64,000 nucleotides of DNA from Flavobacteriales bacterium (GCA_016717225.1 JADKGB010000003.1:170440-234439), one strand, 5' to 3'; numbered from the stretch's first letter, positions 1-10,828 are shown. Notes: a model not told the origin generated them from the sequence alone. A program made the numbers and translations.

Positions 1-112
1 CGGGCATCTTCTCCCCTTCCACATGCACCAGGTTTTGCTGGTCGCCGAAGACATCCATCAGGAGCGTGTTCTGCAAGGTCGGGTCGATCGGCGACGCGAA
101 GAGCTCAGGTGA
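1..112 (-). pseudogene. C-terminal fragment of a DUF6702-like protein
   Basis: The minus strand is open from base 112 to the window edge and encodes about 37 residues, including LLMDVFGDQQNLVHVEGE. This closely matches DVFAEQDNIVHLEADGR in the complete DUF6702 gene at 2832-3315. A stop lies just upstream (113-115), there is no start codon before the conserved part, and only 40 bases separate it from the neighbouring gene, so the N-terminal half is missing. It is either a 5'-truncated paralogue or a gene cut off by a frameshift. The rest lies outside the window. Confidence 0.45.
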
Positions 113-155
113 TCACAAAGTTCACCTCAATTCCTCCGCTCCCCAATGCGGATCA

Positions 156-1861
156 TTACCGCAGCACTGTGATCGTTCCGGTTCGTTGTTGATCGATCGT
201 GATACCGCATTCGGAGCTGTATGAAACGGTATAGAAATACACTCCTTGCGCTACATCACTGGCATTCCAACTCCGCTGACCGCCGTCCACTGAATCATGG
301 ATCACAAGGCCCCATCGATCATAAACGGTGAGACTGTAGCGATCGAACAAAGAGGTAATGTCCAAATCAGGATAGCCTGGCAGGAAGGGTTTCCAAAAAT
401 CATTCTTGCCATCCCCATTCGCCGAAACGACATTGGGGAAGATCAGCGTGCTCAGATCAATTTCCGATGTGGTGGATGCAAAAATCTCCACGGAAGCGAC
501 ATCAGAACAACCGGTTCGAGGATCCGTAACCTCCAAGACATAAGTACCAGGAATGGTTACTTGTGGCGAGGCATTCGAACTGAAGGAGCTGTCGATGCCA
601 TCTGGTGTTATTGCTGTCCACGAGTACTGCACAACCTGAGGCGGCTGCACATCCACACCTTGGATCACCACATAGGGAGTCGCACAGGAAATGGAATCCT
701 GCAACTGTGCTATGCTCAATGCCAGCAGATGGTCCGGGATCTCCACTTCAACGGTCAGCTCACAACTTCCTGCGTCCGTGACGGTCAACGTATAAACATC
801 CGCATTCAGGCCCGTGGCCGAACCGTTGGAGATCGGCACTCCATCCAATGCGAATTGCACGGGTGGCGCCCCTCCACCAACGTAGGTGGCTTGGATCGAG
901 CCGTTCACACCGTTGCAGGCATCGATAATATCCACGCTATAAGCAAGGGAGGGATCAATGGTGACAAGCAGCGTGGTCTCCAGAACGATATTGCCGCAGA
1001 TGTCCTCCACATTGCCCGAAATATTCGTGATCACCAATGTGTAGATGCCCGGCTCCAGCAGACTCGCACCAAGATCGATCGGTATCCCGTCTGAGCGAAG
1101 GCCATGGAATTGTCCGGTGTCACATTGATGAAGTTGAAGACCTCGCCGGAGGGAGAAGTAATGGTGATGTCCGCGGGTTCCACGGTCGATGTCACGATCT
1201 GCTCGCTGAATTCCAGATGGAACGACTGGTTCCCACAATTCGCAACGACTTCCACCGGAACAGGTGGTGTTTGGTCATACAAGGAGGCCGTGCTTTGGGT
1301 GAAGTCGATGGTATATCCGTCCGGGCTGCCGGTCCAATTCATCACAACAAGCGCATAAGTCTGCCCGACTTGCACAGCGAGATCCGCGTTGAACGGCGGA
1401 CCGTTCGTATCGCCAGGGCCGTTGGATGTTCCCGTACCACCGTTTCCGGAGGAGATGCCGGTGGGTCCGTTCGCGTTCGCGAGAGAGCCGTAAGAGTTGC
1501 AGTTGACCTCGGGCGATGATCCGTCCTGGGCGTTGATCCCTGCACAACCTCCGTTGGTGATGTTGAAGAGCCCCCAATCATAATCGTCCAGGTCGTTCGC
1601 TGGGTCCAACACGAAATTGAGGTCACCGGATTGCTGCACAGTGAACGTATACCAAAGGCTCATGGTCTCCGCGTTCGCATTGCAGACACCGGTGAACTCG
1701 TAGACGTTCCCAGTGCCAGGTGGTGCCGAGATCTCCGTGAAGACCCCACCACACAGCTGTATGGCCCCATCGCAATCACTTGTGCTTGGTTGAGCGAATA
1801 CCCTGCTCGATAGCAGAACACTCAAAATGGCAATGTTCCTGACGCTGCTTCCCATGTTCAT
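156..1861 (-). CDS. Secreted T9SS type B protein (gliding-motility C-terminal domain), frameshifted
   Basis: A secreted or surface protein of about 568 residues. The N-terminal piece starts with a signal peptide (MNMGSSVRNIAILSV, cleavage near VFAQ) followed by a region seen at the start of many Bacteroidota surface proteins (DCDGAIQLCGG, aspartate- and glycine-rich loops). The C-terminal piece has Ig-like sequence and ends in a type B sorting domain: FPNVVSANGDGKNDFW, then a YDRWG-like strand and a final GTITVLR. The two pieces lie in different frames and join near 1090-1105, so one indel breaks the gene. ATG at 1861 was chosen because it begins the signal peptide; the longer upstream extension is not signal-like. 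Substrate or partner unknown. Confidence 0.85.
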
Positions 1862-2106
1862 GAAATAAGTTCGATCATACAGTAGACCTGCGGCTTGGAA
1901 AAATGGTTGTCCGATGATCGATGGCAGATCGGTTGTTAATTCCGTAACAACATGTTCATTTCCAGTAGTTCTATGATGGATGTGAACAGCTGTTTTCAGC
2001 GCTGAAAGGTAGATCTCGTTCCCTTGATGCCCGCATTGGCCTATGAACCTCGATCGATCACCAGCCCTCCTGCACGGAAAGCTCAAAGGCACTTGGGTGA
2101 TGGAGA

Positions 2107-2835
2107 CTAGCGCACCCTCACCAGCGGAACCTTGCACAGCCCTCCGATCTTCTCGATATGCTGGTAGTCCACAGGATTCGGCCAGCGACCTCCCCAGGTC
2201 CAACCGCGTTGGCCCAAAAGCTTCAAGAAGTTGCCCCGTTTCAAAGTGCCCGGTTGCTTGGGGTCGTAACGGCCATTACTGGGTTTCACCATCGTACCAC
2301 GGGAACTTTTACGCACGAATGGATTGAGCAAGGGGTTTATGTCTATGGCAGTGCCTTGGGCATGTTTCGAAGGTGCCCCAGAGGTGGGTTTTCGGCGGTA
2401 GTTGAACGCAGAGGTGTTGTTGCTGGCCATCGAGCCAGTATCGTTCCAGCCGGTTGAATCGGAATTGAAACCATACCGGTTAATGGGGATCACCTTGGCG
2501 ATGGGGAACGTGTCTCGCCGCAATCCTTCGAAGATCACTTTCACATCTTCCACCACACAGGCATGTACAAGCAGGATGCCTGAACAAAGGTTCTTCTTGT
2601 CCACCATCGTGCAGGCGTCATCAACAAAGGAGTAATACGTCACTTCGACCGGCACCAAATTGTCACGGACCCGCTTCTCCATGGGACCAAGTTTTCGCTC
2701 GATAATGCTGAGGTCGTGGGCGAGCCCGACGGTATCCGAATAGCTGCTATGGTGCTTTTGGCAGTAGCATCCGATCGCATGGCCCACCATCGACAACAGC
2801 ACCCATACGCGCAACTCGCCAGCGCAACGGTTCAT
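2107..2835 (-). CDS. M15 family D-alanyl-D-alanine carboxypeptidase-like protein
   Basis: About 242 residues. The C-terminal half has the M15 (VanY-like) zinc motifs: SKHAQGTAIDINPLLNP (the S-x-H-x-x-G-x-A-x-D type ligand motif) and, about 50 residues later, WGGRW followed by DYQHIE, which supplies the last His. Members cleave D-Ala-containing or other peptidoglycan cross-links. The N-terminus is hydrophobic and ends in AIGC, so it may be an exported lipoprotein. ATG at 2835 overlaps the stop of the upstream DUF6702 gene as ATGA, which suggests translational coupling. Family assignment is firm; the exact bond cleaved is inferred. Confidence 0.85.
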   Translation of the reverse strand: MNRCAGELRVWVLLSMVGHAIGCYCQKHHSSYSDTVGLAHDLSIIERKLGPMEKRVRDNLVPVEVTYYSFVDDACTMVDKKNLCSGILLVHACVVEDVKVIFEGLRRDTFPIAKVIPINRYGFNSDSTGWNDTGSMASNNTSAFNYRRKPTSGAPSKHAQGTAIDINPLLNPFVRKSSRGTMVKPSNGRYDPKQPGTLKRGNFLKLLGQRGWTWGGRWPNPVDYQHIEKIGGLCKVPLVRVR

Positions 2836-3315
2836 TTCCAACTGAACGTGAAACTCGATGAACCGAGCGTGAAGTGTTGGGTGAGCGTGCGCCCGTCAGC
2901 TTCCAGATGTACGATGTTATCCTGCTCCGCGAAAACATCCTGCATCAAACTGTTGGATACGGACAAGTCATTCGCTGAAGACACTCCTTCCACCTGCAAG
3001 TAGCAGAACAAGTTCTCCCCTTCCAATTCCTTTCCGATCCATTTCCAACGGACCTCCTTATCCTCCTGAAAAAGATGCAGGCGCTCATTGAAATACGCGT
3101 TCAACAAGCTATCCGCTTTCGGGCATTCCCTTTCCGATCCAAGCTTCAATTCGGCGATCGATGCCAACGCATGCTCCACATCGTGCGCCGTCATCTGCCA
3201 AGTAAGATCGAGGCTCTGTTCCCGTGCTATTGTGACGAATAGTGAGAATAGAAACGAAGAAGTCGTGGGGCGCCGCAACCGACAATAGGCCTAGGGAAAG
3301 AAGCGCCGTCTTCAT
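2832..3315 (-). CDS. DUF6702 family exported protein, frameshifted
   Basis: A conserved Bacteroidota protein of unknown function, about 160 residues. The N-terminus MKTALLSLGLLSVAAPHDFF is a signal peptide running into the typical H-x-F-x-V-S start of DUF6702 (HDFFVSILTIRHN). The rest (REQSLDLTWQMTAHDVE to a C-terminal FTFSWK) lies in another frame; the two join near 3215-3232, so one indel is present. The gene overlaps the M15 peptidase by ATGA and diverges from the M1 peptidase, with 66 bases between the two starts. A fragment of a second copy lies at the left window edge. Confidence 0.8.
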
Positions 3316-3321
3316 GGTCCA

Positions 3322-3329
3322 CAAAGGTG
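3322..3329 (-). promoter_or_regulatory. Possible -7 box for the DUF6702/M15 pair
   Basis: On the minus strand this reads CACCTTTG, one base from the Bacteroidota TAnnTTTG consensus, 7 bases before the ATG at 3315. A clear -33 element was not seen. Confidence 0.35.
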
Positions 3330-3368
3330 GGCAACCGGAAGCGAGTTTCGATAACCGCTGGTTGCTCC

Positions 3369-3376
3369 TAATTTCG
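3369..3376 (+). promoter_or_regulatory. Possible -7 box for the M1 peptidase gene
   Basis: TAATTTCG lies 6 bases before the ATG at 3382 and resembles the TAnnTTTG box with one mismatch. TTTCG at 3346-3350, about 18 bases upstream, could be the -33 element. The transcript would have almost no leader. Confidence 0.3.
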
Positions 3377-3381
3377 CCATC

Positions 3382-5765
3382 ATGCCTCGTGCTCATCTCC
3401 TTTCCGGTTCCGCTTTATTGATCGCCTTCACAGTCGGCGCGCAAGATTCTCCTCGGTACGGCCGCGATAAATTCAGGCAGTTGGACCAGGAACTGCCCAC
3501 GCCCAACGAACAGCGAACAGCCAGTGGCGCTCCAGGCCACGCCTATTGGCAAATGAAGGCGGACTACAACATCAGTGTAGAGATCGATGAGACTACCGGC
3601 CCAACTCCGAAACTGACAGGCAAGGAAACGATCACCTACCACAACCAAAGCCCGGACAAGCTGGACTACATCTGGCTACAGCTGGACCAGAACATCTTCG
3701 AGCCTGGCAGTGATGCCAATACCATCCGCACCAGCACCATTCCTGATAGTGTGAATTTCGATCAGTTATCGAAATGGACCAAGCCCTTCGAAGGCGGCTA
3801 CAAGATCACGGCCGTTAAGGATGCGAGCGGCGGCACGCTCAAGTACACCATCAACAAGACGATGATGCGGATCGACCTGCCGAAACCACTTTCACCAGGT
3901 GGAACCTATGCGTTCACCGTGGAATGGTGGAACTGGATCAACGACCGCATGAAGGTGGGCGGCCGCGGCGGCTACGAATACTTCGAGGAGGAGGACAACT
4001 ACATCTACACCATCGCGCAGTTCTACCCGCGCATGGCCGCCTACATGGATTACAGCGGCTGGATGCACAAGCAGTTCCTCGGCAATGGCGAGTTCACTTT
4101 GGACTTCGGTGACTATACGCTCAGCATCACGTTACCGGGTGATCATGTCGTGGCTTCAACCGGTGTATTGCAGAATGAGAGCGCAGTGCTCACGGCCGAA
4201 CAACGTTCACGCTTGGCCAAGGCACGCACAGCCACCGCGCCGGTCTTCATCGTAACGCCCGATGAAGCGAAGAAGAACGAGAACAAGTCAGCTGACGCGA
4301 AGAAGTCAGTGGGCAAGAAGACCTGGACCTATAAGGCCACCAACGTGCGCGATGTCGCCTTCGCCAATAGCCGCAAGTTCATGTGGGACGGCATGAACCA
4401 ACCCGTCGGAGACCCTGCTCCGGGGTCACGAACGTGTTGTGCATGAGCTTCTACCCGAAGGAAGGCAATCCACTGTGGGAGATGTACAGCACCAAAGTGG
4501 TGGCGCACACGATCAAGACCTACAGCAAGTTCACGTGCGACTACATCTATCCGGTGGCGCAGAGCATCCACACCGATCGTATCGGTATGGAGTACCCGAT
4601 GATCTGCTTCAACGGCGGGCGGCCGGAAAAAGACGGCACCTACAGCGAACGGACGAAGTATGGCATGATCGGCGTGATCACGCACGAGGTCGGCCACAAC
4701 TTCTTCCCGATGATCATCAACAGCGATGAGCGCCAGTGGACGTGGATGGACGAAGGCCTCAACACCTTCGTGCAATACCTCACCGAGCAGGAGTGGGACC
4801 GCGACTATCCCAGCTGGCGCGGCAAGCCCCGCAACATCGTGGACTACATGAAGGGCGATCCGAACGCAGCACCGGACAAGGTGAAGGCGCGCATCGAACC
4901 GATCATGACCAACAGCGAGAGCCTGACGCAGTTCGGCAACAACGCCTACGGTAAGCCCTGCACCGCGCTGAACATCCTGCGCGAGACCGTCATGGGCCGC
5001 GAGCTCTTCGACCACGCCTTCAAGACCTATTGCGAGCGCTGGAAATTCAAGCACCCCACACCAGCAGACTTCTTCCGCAGCATGGAGGATGCCAGCGGCG
5101 TGGACCTCGACTGGTTCTGGCGCGGCTGGTTCTACACCACCGACCACGTGGACATCAGCATCGAGAACCTCAAGTACAAGCGCATGGATCCACGCGATCC
5201 GTTGCAGGCGGAGAAATTCAAGCGCGATGACAAGTCACGCGAGGTGGCGGACATCAGCCGTGAGCGCAACAAGACCGACGTGGCGCAAGTGGTGGTAGAG
5301 CGCGATCCCAGCACGAAGGATTTCTATAACCGATATGATCCGATCACGGCTACCGAACGCGACATGACCGAGTTCGAGAAGTGGAAGAAAGGCCTGAAGC
5401 CAGAAGAACTCGCCCTGCTGAACGAGGACCTGCACTTGTACGAACTCTCCTTCAAGAACATCGGTGGCCTGGTGATGCCTGTGATCCTGGAATGGGAGTA
5501 CGCCGACGGCACCAAGGAAACCGAGCGCATCCCCGCTGAGATCTGGAAGACCGCCGATGAAGTGAGCAAGGTCTTCGTGAAGCGCAAAGAGGTGAAGAGC
5601 GTGACGCTCGATCCCTTCCTCGAAACTGCGGACTGCGACCTGAACAACAACAGCTGGCCTCCGAAGATGGCACCTACTCGCTTCGACATTTTCAAAGAGC
5701 AGAAGTGGAGCATGCCCAACCCGATGCAATTGGAACGGAAGCAGGGGGAGGTGAAGGGACAGTAA
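3382..5765 (+). CDS. M1 family metallopeptidase, frameshifted
   Basis: An exported zinc aminopeptidase-like protein of about 795 residues. It begins with a signal peptide ending near VGAQ, followed by the M1 N-terminal beta domain. The second piece holds the catalytic motif HEVGHNFFP (HExxH) and, 18 residues on, WMDEGLNTF with the third zinc ligand Glu, then a helical domain (GRELFDHAFKTYCERW, DLDWFWRGWFYT). The two pieces lie in different frames; adding one G to the GGGG run at 4422-4425 joins them exactly, giving DPAPGVTNVLCMSFYP. A sequencing indel is therefore likely. It converges on the lipid kinase, with stops 5 bases apart. Predicted to trim peptides in the periplasm or at the surface. 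Confidence 0.9.
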
Positions 5766-5769
5766 GCCT

Positions 5770-6635
5770 TCAACGAATGACCCATAGCCGCTTCGGCTCC
5801 AACCGGAAACGCACCTCATTCCCGACCTCCAGGGCTCGCCATCCAGATGCGCCAGTGTTCCTGCCTGGTGCACCGTGGCCTCACGCGTAACGATGTTCTT
5901 GATGTACTTGCTCCGGTCCGCGCGCTCCGTATAGACATCGTAAAAAGCTTTCAGAAGCGGGATCATTGGCGGCTTCGCGACAAGCCGTAGTTCAGCCAAC
6001 CCATCATCCGGAGCAGACCCAGGACTTATGATCGCTCCGTTCCCGAACTCGCGTGTATTGCAGAACACGAGCATCAGCACATGTGCTTCCAGTGTTTCGT
6101 TGTTCGCTTTGACCACTACACGCATGGGCTTCGCACCCATGATCTCCTTCAACACGATCTTCAGGTAACCGCTCATGCCCCGGCCTTCGCTCTTATCGAA
6201 AGCATGTGCAACGCGCGCATCGAACCCGATACCAGCGGTGCCCAGGAAGAGATGGTCATTCAAGTAACACACATCCATCAGGCTCGCGCTGCCGGTGAAA
6301 GCAACTCGTAGAGCATCCTCTGGCTTCAACGGCAGTTTCTGCGACCGTGCATAACCGTTCCCGCTGCCCATGGCCACTACGCCCAATGGAACGGCGGTGC
6401 CCACCAGTCCAGCTGCGATGGCGTTCAAGGTTCCATCTCCCCCAACACTGATCACGCGGTCTTGTCCTGCTGCTACGGCTTCTTTCGCCAGCTCGGTTCC
6501 ATGACCAGGACCATCGATCACCTTCTCGATGAGCTCTATCCCATGCTTTTGAGCAAGTCTTCCTGCAGCGTCAAGAACGGTCATCGCTCTGCGCTTCCCG
6601 CTGCGCGGGTTCAGGATCAATGTCGCCTTCATCAT
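5770..6635 (-). CDS. YegS/DAGK-family lipid kinase, frameshifted at 3' end
   Basis: About 288 residues, the usual length for this family. It has the N-terminal nucleotide-binding motif NPRSGKRR, the family signature VGGDGTLNAIAAGL, and MGSGNGYAR, then the C-terminal beta domain ending HLDGEP. The natural tail, LEVGNEVRFRLEPKRLWVIR, is in another frame; adding one C to the CCC run (complement of 5832-5834) restores it and puts the stop at 5770. Such kinases phosphorylate diacylglycerol or related lipids using ATP. ATG at 6635 overlaps the stop of the LTA-synthase-like gene as ATGA, suggesting coupling and a joint role in lipid turnover. Confidence 0.88.
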
Positions 6636-8518
6636 TCCTTTATCACCATGTCGCGTTCCAGCAAATGTGTGTTGAATTGCTGCACAGATGCCTGCAATAG
6701 GCGATGAGCGGCTTCAAGATCGAACGCTGTGGGCAAGGTCTTCTCCTCTGGCTTCCACGTGCTACCAATGCCATCGTGCCAAAGGATCTTCGTACCATCA
6801 CTGCGCAACTGAACACGGGGTGTAACCATTAGCCAGGTCGCATTGCCTTCGCTGATCGCCGCAGGTGGCCGTTCAATGCGCAGGGTACTGCTACCGAACG
6901 AGAAGAAAGGCCTGGCGTATCCGATAAGGTCGAGAACCGTCGGCAGAATGTCGATCTGTTGGGTCGTACGCACATCAGCTTGAGGTGCAATAACTCCGGG
7001 CATGTAATAGACCATCGGTATCCAGAAGTCGTATGCCGAACCACTCTGTTCACCGTTCCGTTCCAGATCGGCCGTGTGATCAGCGGTGATCACGAACAGC
7101 GTATTGGCGAACCAGGGCATGTTGTGAGCGGTCGCAAAGAACTCACGCAATGCATTGTCAGCATACTTCAGCGTTGGGTGAATGGTGAGTTTGCCCCCTG
7201 CGAAGCGCTTCGCATCAGCCTCCGGCAGTTTGTAAGGGTGGTGGGAACTGAGTGTGAAGACCGAACTCATGAACGGCTGCTTCTCCTTGTTCAGCTCGTT
7301 GGCATAGAACTGAAGAAAAGGCTGATCACGAATACCCCAGATACCGTCGTCATGATCTTCGTGCGGATACTCGTTCCGTCCAACGTATCGCTGAAAACCC
7401 GCTGATCGTGCGAAAGCATCAAAACCCATCGTCCCATTATTCCCGCCGTGGTAAAAACTTGTGCTGTAGCCCTCTGCAGCGAGGAGATCCGGCAACGCAG
7501 TGAACGGCGCATCGGCGTATGGCGAAGTGGTGAACGCCTCTTCCATCATCTTCGGCATGCTCGCTATGATCGCGGGCAGTCCGTCAATACTCCGGCGACC
7601 GTTGGCGTGCGCTTGTGTGTAGTACAAACCCTTCCCCATAAGCGAATCCAGAAAAGGCATATAGCCTTCTCTACCGCCGTTCAGCAAACTGCTGTATGTG
7701 CCACTGAAACTTTCCAACACGATAACCACCACGTTGGGACGACCCGGAACCAATTTGTTCTGTCCGTAAAAGTGGACCACAGGCCATATCCTGTCCGCTT
7801 CGGCCTGTGGCATGAACTCGCGTTTTTCGATAGTCGGTTTGCCAATGCTCGTCATTACCGTAAAAGGCGAATTGAGAACCAACGGCATGTACGCTGGAGA
7901 TGAGTAGGAACTCGCGTCAAGCACCGCAAGTGGCATGTACTGAAGGCCGCCACGTGAGCACAGCACAACGAGCAACACCACACCAATTCGCCAGAGCCAC
8001 CATGGCTTTTCGGGTACCGAAGGCCATCTTCTTGATGCGATGCGGTATCCGAGATCCGCCAAGACGATAGAAACGATGAAGATCACAACCACATACCAGA
8101 AGTCCTTCGCGAACACCGGGGCCAAGTGTGCGAGATCATCACCTCCGCTGGCTATACCGAAGAGGTCCGCAGTGCTTCGCTTCAGCGTGAACTTGTAATA
8201 CTCCAGATCGGTGCAATTGAGGAAAAAGCAGAACACATTGCTCACGTGGAAAAGGGATCTCTGCACCACGTGGAACCAACCGTGCAGGACCGGTCTCACA
8301 AGCATGGACAGGATCCACGGACTGTACAACCAAGCGATCGCACTGGCATCGAATCGAATTCCACCGATGAACGCACTGAACGGCGGCTCTGGGAAACCGT
8401 CCTGGTTCAATAAGAAGAACGCAATGCGGTGCAGGAAGAAAACCGCTGCCACCGTGCCCAAGGTGGCCACGATGCGGAAGAAAGGGTTGAAGGACCCTGT
8501 GGTTGCGTTGCCAGCCAT
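6632..8518 (-). CDS. LTA synthase family phosphoglycerol transferase-like membrane protein
   Basis: 628 residues. Several N-terminal membrane helices precede an extracytoplasmic sulfatase-fold domain. Visible elements are VIVLESFSGTY (first metal-binding Glu), NGRRSIDGLP (nucleophile region, with Ser where many members have Thr), FYHGGNNGTMGFD, SSHHPY and VITADHTAD (metal ligands Asp-His). Family members move phosphoglycerol from phosphatidylglycerol to a polymer or glycan, releasing diacylglycerol. The stop overlaps the start of the lipid kinase, which could recycle that diacylglycerol. ATG at 8518 starts just before the first hydrophobic segment; upstream in-frame sequence is not conserved-looking and approaches the divergent E1 gene. 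Confidence 0.88.
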   Translation of the reverse strand: MAGNATTGSFNPFFRIVATLGTVAAVFFLHRIAFFLLNQDGFPEPPFSAFIGGIRFDASAIAWLYSPWILSMLVRPVLHGWFHVVQRSLFHVSNVFCFFLNCTDLEYYKFTLKRSTADLFGIASGGDDLAHLAPVFAKDFWYVVVIFIVSIVLADLGYRIASRRWPSVPEKPWWLWRIGVVLLVVLCSRGGLQYMPLAVLDASSYSSPAYMPLVLNSPFTVMTSIGKPTIEKREFMPQAEADRIWPVVHFYGQNKLVPGRPNVVVIVLESFSGTYSSLLNGGREGYMPFLDSLMGKGLYYTQAHANGRRSIDGLPAIIASMPKMMEEAFTTSPYADAPFTALPDLLAAEGYSTSFYHGGNNGTMGFDAFARSAGFQRYVGRNEYPHEDHDDGIWGIRDQPFLQFYANELNKEKQPFMSSVFTLSSHHPYKLPEADAKRFAGGKLTIHPTLKYADNALREFFATAHNMPWFANTLFVITADHTADLERNGEQSGSAYDFWIPMVYYMPGVIAPQADVRTTQQIDILPTVLDLIGYARPFFSFGSSTLRIERPPAAISEGNATWLMVTPRVQLRSDGTKILWHDGIGSTWKPEEKTLPTAFDLEAAHRLLQASVQQFNTHLLERDMVIKE

Positions 8519-8674
8519 TCGTGAAGCCTGCGAACCTAAGAAACCCTTGGCGGTGAAAGTCCACAACAAGTGTTGGCATCCTCTCCCCCATGTCCATTTC
8601 CGCATGCTTGGCCACCGGTACTTTTGCCCAACCGCAAGCATGCAAGGCCGTTGTCGAGCTGCGGAGCGAAACCC

Positions 8675-10696
8675 ATGACCATCGAAGCCATAGACAAGAA
8701 ACAACTCGCCTTTGAGCGCGGCAAACTGAGCAATACTGAGCTGCTGGACATCTACGAGCACCTGCTTCGTCCTCGCCTTATCGAGGAGAAAATGCTCAGC
8801 ATGCTCCGTCAAGGCCGCATCAGCAAGTGGTTCAGTGGTATCGGGCAAGAGGCGGTCGCCGTGGGTGCGGCTTTGGCCATGCACCCCGATGAGTATATCC
8901 TCCCGATGCACCGCAATCTGGGCACCTTCACTTCGCGTGGTGTTCCAATGGCAAGGCTCTTCAGCCAATTCCAAGGGCGTGCCAACGGTTTCACCAAAGG
9001 CCGCGATCGCAGTTTCCACTTCGGGACACAGGAATACAAATTGGTGGGCATGATCAGCCACTTGGGGCCGCAGCTCGGCGTGGCCGATGGCATCGCGCTA
9101 GCGCACAAGCTGCGCGAAGAGAAGAAGTGTACGCTCGTATTCACCGGTGATGGTGCAACGAGCGAAGGCGACTTCCACGAGAGTGTGAATACCGCAGCTG
9201 TGTGGAACCTGCCGGTGATCATTGTGATCGAGAACAATGGCTACGGCCTGAGCACGCCCAGCGATGAGCAGTTCAAATGCGAACTGCTTTCGGACAAGGC
9301 CATTGGCTACGGCATGGAAAGCCGCGTGGTAGCGGGCAACAACATCCTCGATGTGATCCACACGCTGCGCGAGGTGAGCGAGAGCATTCGCCAGAACCCG
9401 CGTCCTGTTCTTGTAGAGTGCATGACCTTCCGCATGAGAGGTCACGAGGAAGCGAGCGGCACGAAGTACGTGCCACAAGAGCTTTTCGACGCCTGGGAGA
9501 AGAAAGATCCTGTGATGAACTACGAGCGTTGGCTCATGAATACCGGCCTGTTGAACGAACCGGACATGAACGGCATGCGCAAAAAGATCAAGGGCGAGAT
9601 CGCCGAAGCGGTCGAGATCGCGTTCGCCGAACCGCCCATCACCGTGGATCTTTCTACGGAACTGAGCGATGTGTATGCGAAGCCCATCGTGCAAAGCAGT
9701 ATGAATTCGAAAGGACCAAGTGTGACAGCTCAAGGTCCCGAGAAACGTTTTATCGAAGCGATCACAGAAGGCATGCGCGAGAGCATGCGGAAGTTCCCGA
9801 ACTTGGTGCTCATGGGTCAGGACATCGCCGAATATGGTGGTGCGTTCAAAGTGACCGACGGCTTTGTGGCGGAGTTCGGCAAGGGCCGTGTCCGGAACAC
9901 GCCGCTGTGTGAAAGCGCCATTCTCGGTGCAGGGCTAGGCCTCAGCATCAACGGCATGAAGGCGATGGTGGAAATGCAGTTCGCCGATTTCGTGACGGAG
10001 GGCATGACACAGATCATCAACAACTACGCGAAGGCGCATTGGCGCTGGGGACAGAATGCTGACGTGGTCGTACGAATGCCGACAGGGGCCGGATCAGGGG
10101 CTGGGCCGTTCCACAGCCAGAGCAATGAGGCGTGGTTCGTGAAGACGCCTGGATTGAAAGTGGTGTACCCGGCTTTCCCTGCTGACGCAAAAGGCCTGCT
10201 TTGTTCAGCCTTCGAGGATCCCGATCCGGTGATCTACTTCGAACACAAGAACCTCTATCGCTCACTGACCGGTCCGGTTCCCGATGGTTGGTACACTGTG
10301 CCCATCGGCGAAGCGGCACTTCTGCGCGAAGGCACAAACCTTACCATCATCACCTACGGCATGGGTGTGCATTGGGCGCTCGCTGAACTCGATGCGACGA
10401 AGATCAGCGCAGACCTTATAGACCTTCGCACGCTCCTTCCCTGGCATAAGGAACTCGTCCTCGAAAGCGTGAAGAAAACCGGCAAGGCTCTCGTGCTTCA
10501 CGAAGACACGCTAACGTGCGGCATCGGTGGAGAGATCGCCGCGGTGATCAACGAAGAGTGCTTCCACTACCTCGATGCCCCCGTGATGCGGGTGGCTTCG
10601 TTGGATACACCGATCCCTTTCGATACCGGATTGGAGCAGCAGTTCCTGGCGAAGGGGAGATTGAGGGAGGCATTGGAGAGGTTGAGCAAGTACTGA
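8675..10696 (+). CDS. 2-oxoacid dehydrogenase E1, fused alpha and beta subunits
   Basis: 673 residues combining both E1 subunits, a form common in Bacteroidota and usually annotated as branched-chain 2-oxoacid (or pyruvate) dehydrogenase E1. The alpha part (about 1-330) contains the thiamine diphosphate motif GDGATSEGDFHE ending ENNGYGLST. The beta part (about 350-673) starts with KRFIEAITEGMRESM, has GQDIAEYGGAFKVT, the PFHSQS loop, and a transketolase C-terminal domain (RTLLPW, HEDTLTCG). It decarboxylates a 2-oxoacid and loads the acyl group on the lipoyl E2. ATG at 8675 is preferred over the earlier in-frame start because the family begins here. No E2 or E3 gene is nearby, so the substrate cannot be fixed. 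Confidence 0.9.
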   Translation: MTIEAIDKKQLAFERGKLSNTELLDIYEHLLRPRLIEEKMLSMLRQGRISKWFSGIGQEAVAVGAALAMHPDEYILPMHRNLGTFTSRGVPMARLFSQFQGRANGFTKGRDRSFHFGTQEYKLVGMISHLGPQLGVADGIALAHKLREEKKCTLVFTGDGATSEGDFHESVNTAAVWNLPVIIVIENNGYGLSTPSDEQFKCELLSDKAIGYGMESRVVAGNNILDVIHTLREVSESIRQNPRPVLVECMTFRMRGHEEASGTKYVPQELFDAWEKKDPVMNYERWLMNTGLLNEPDMNGMRKKIKGEIAEAVEIAFAEPPITVDLSTELSDVYAKPIVQSSMNSKGPSVTAQGPEKRFIEAITEGMRESMRKFPNLVLMGQDIAEYGGAFKVTDGFVAEFGKGRVRNTPLCESAILGAGLGLSINGMKAMVEMQFADFVTEGMTQIINNYAKAHWRWGQNADVVVRMPTGAGSGAGPFHSQSNEAWFVKTPGLKVVYPAFPADAKGLLCSAFEDPDPVIYFEHKNLYRSLTGPVPDGWYTVPIGEAALLREGTNLTIITYGMGVHWALAELDATKISADLIDLRTLLPWHKELVLESVKKTGKALVLHEDTLTCGIGGEIAAVINEECFHYLDAPVMRVASLDTPIPFDTGLEQQFLAKGRLREALERLSKY

Positions 10697-10828
10697 TCGC
10701 CCGATCTATCCGTAGTCAAGCCGTTGCTTTCGATCACATTCCAATAGAACCGAACGTGCTGCGATCTCGCAGCTCTTGTGCGTCCCTGACCATTTATCAA
10801 CAAAAACCTTGTCCGTATGGGAAGTTGA

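Noticed and set aside
4329..5147. 272-codon minus-strand frame opposite the M1 peptidase
   Set aside because: It overlaps the HExxH region of a clear peptidase and has no motif of its own.
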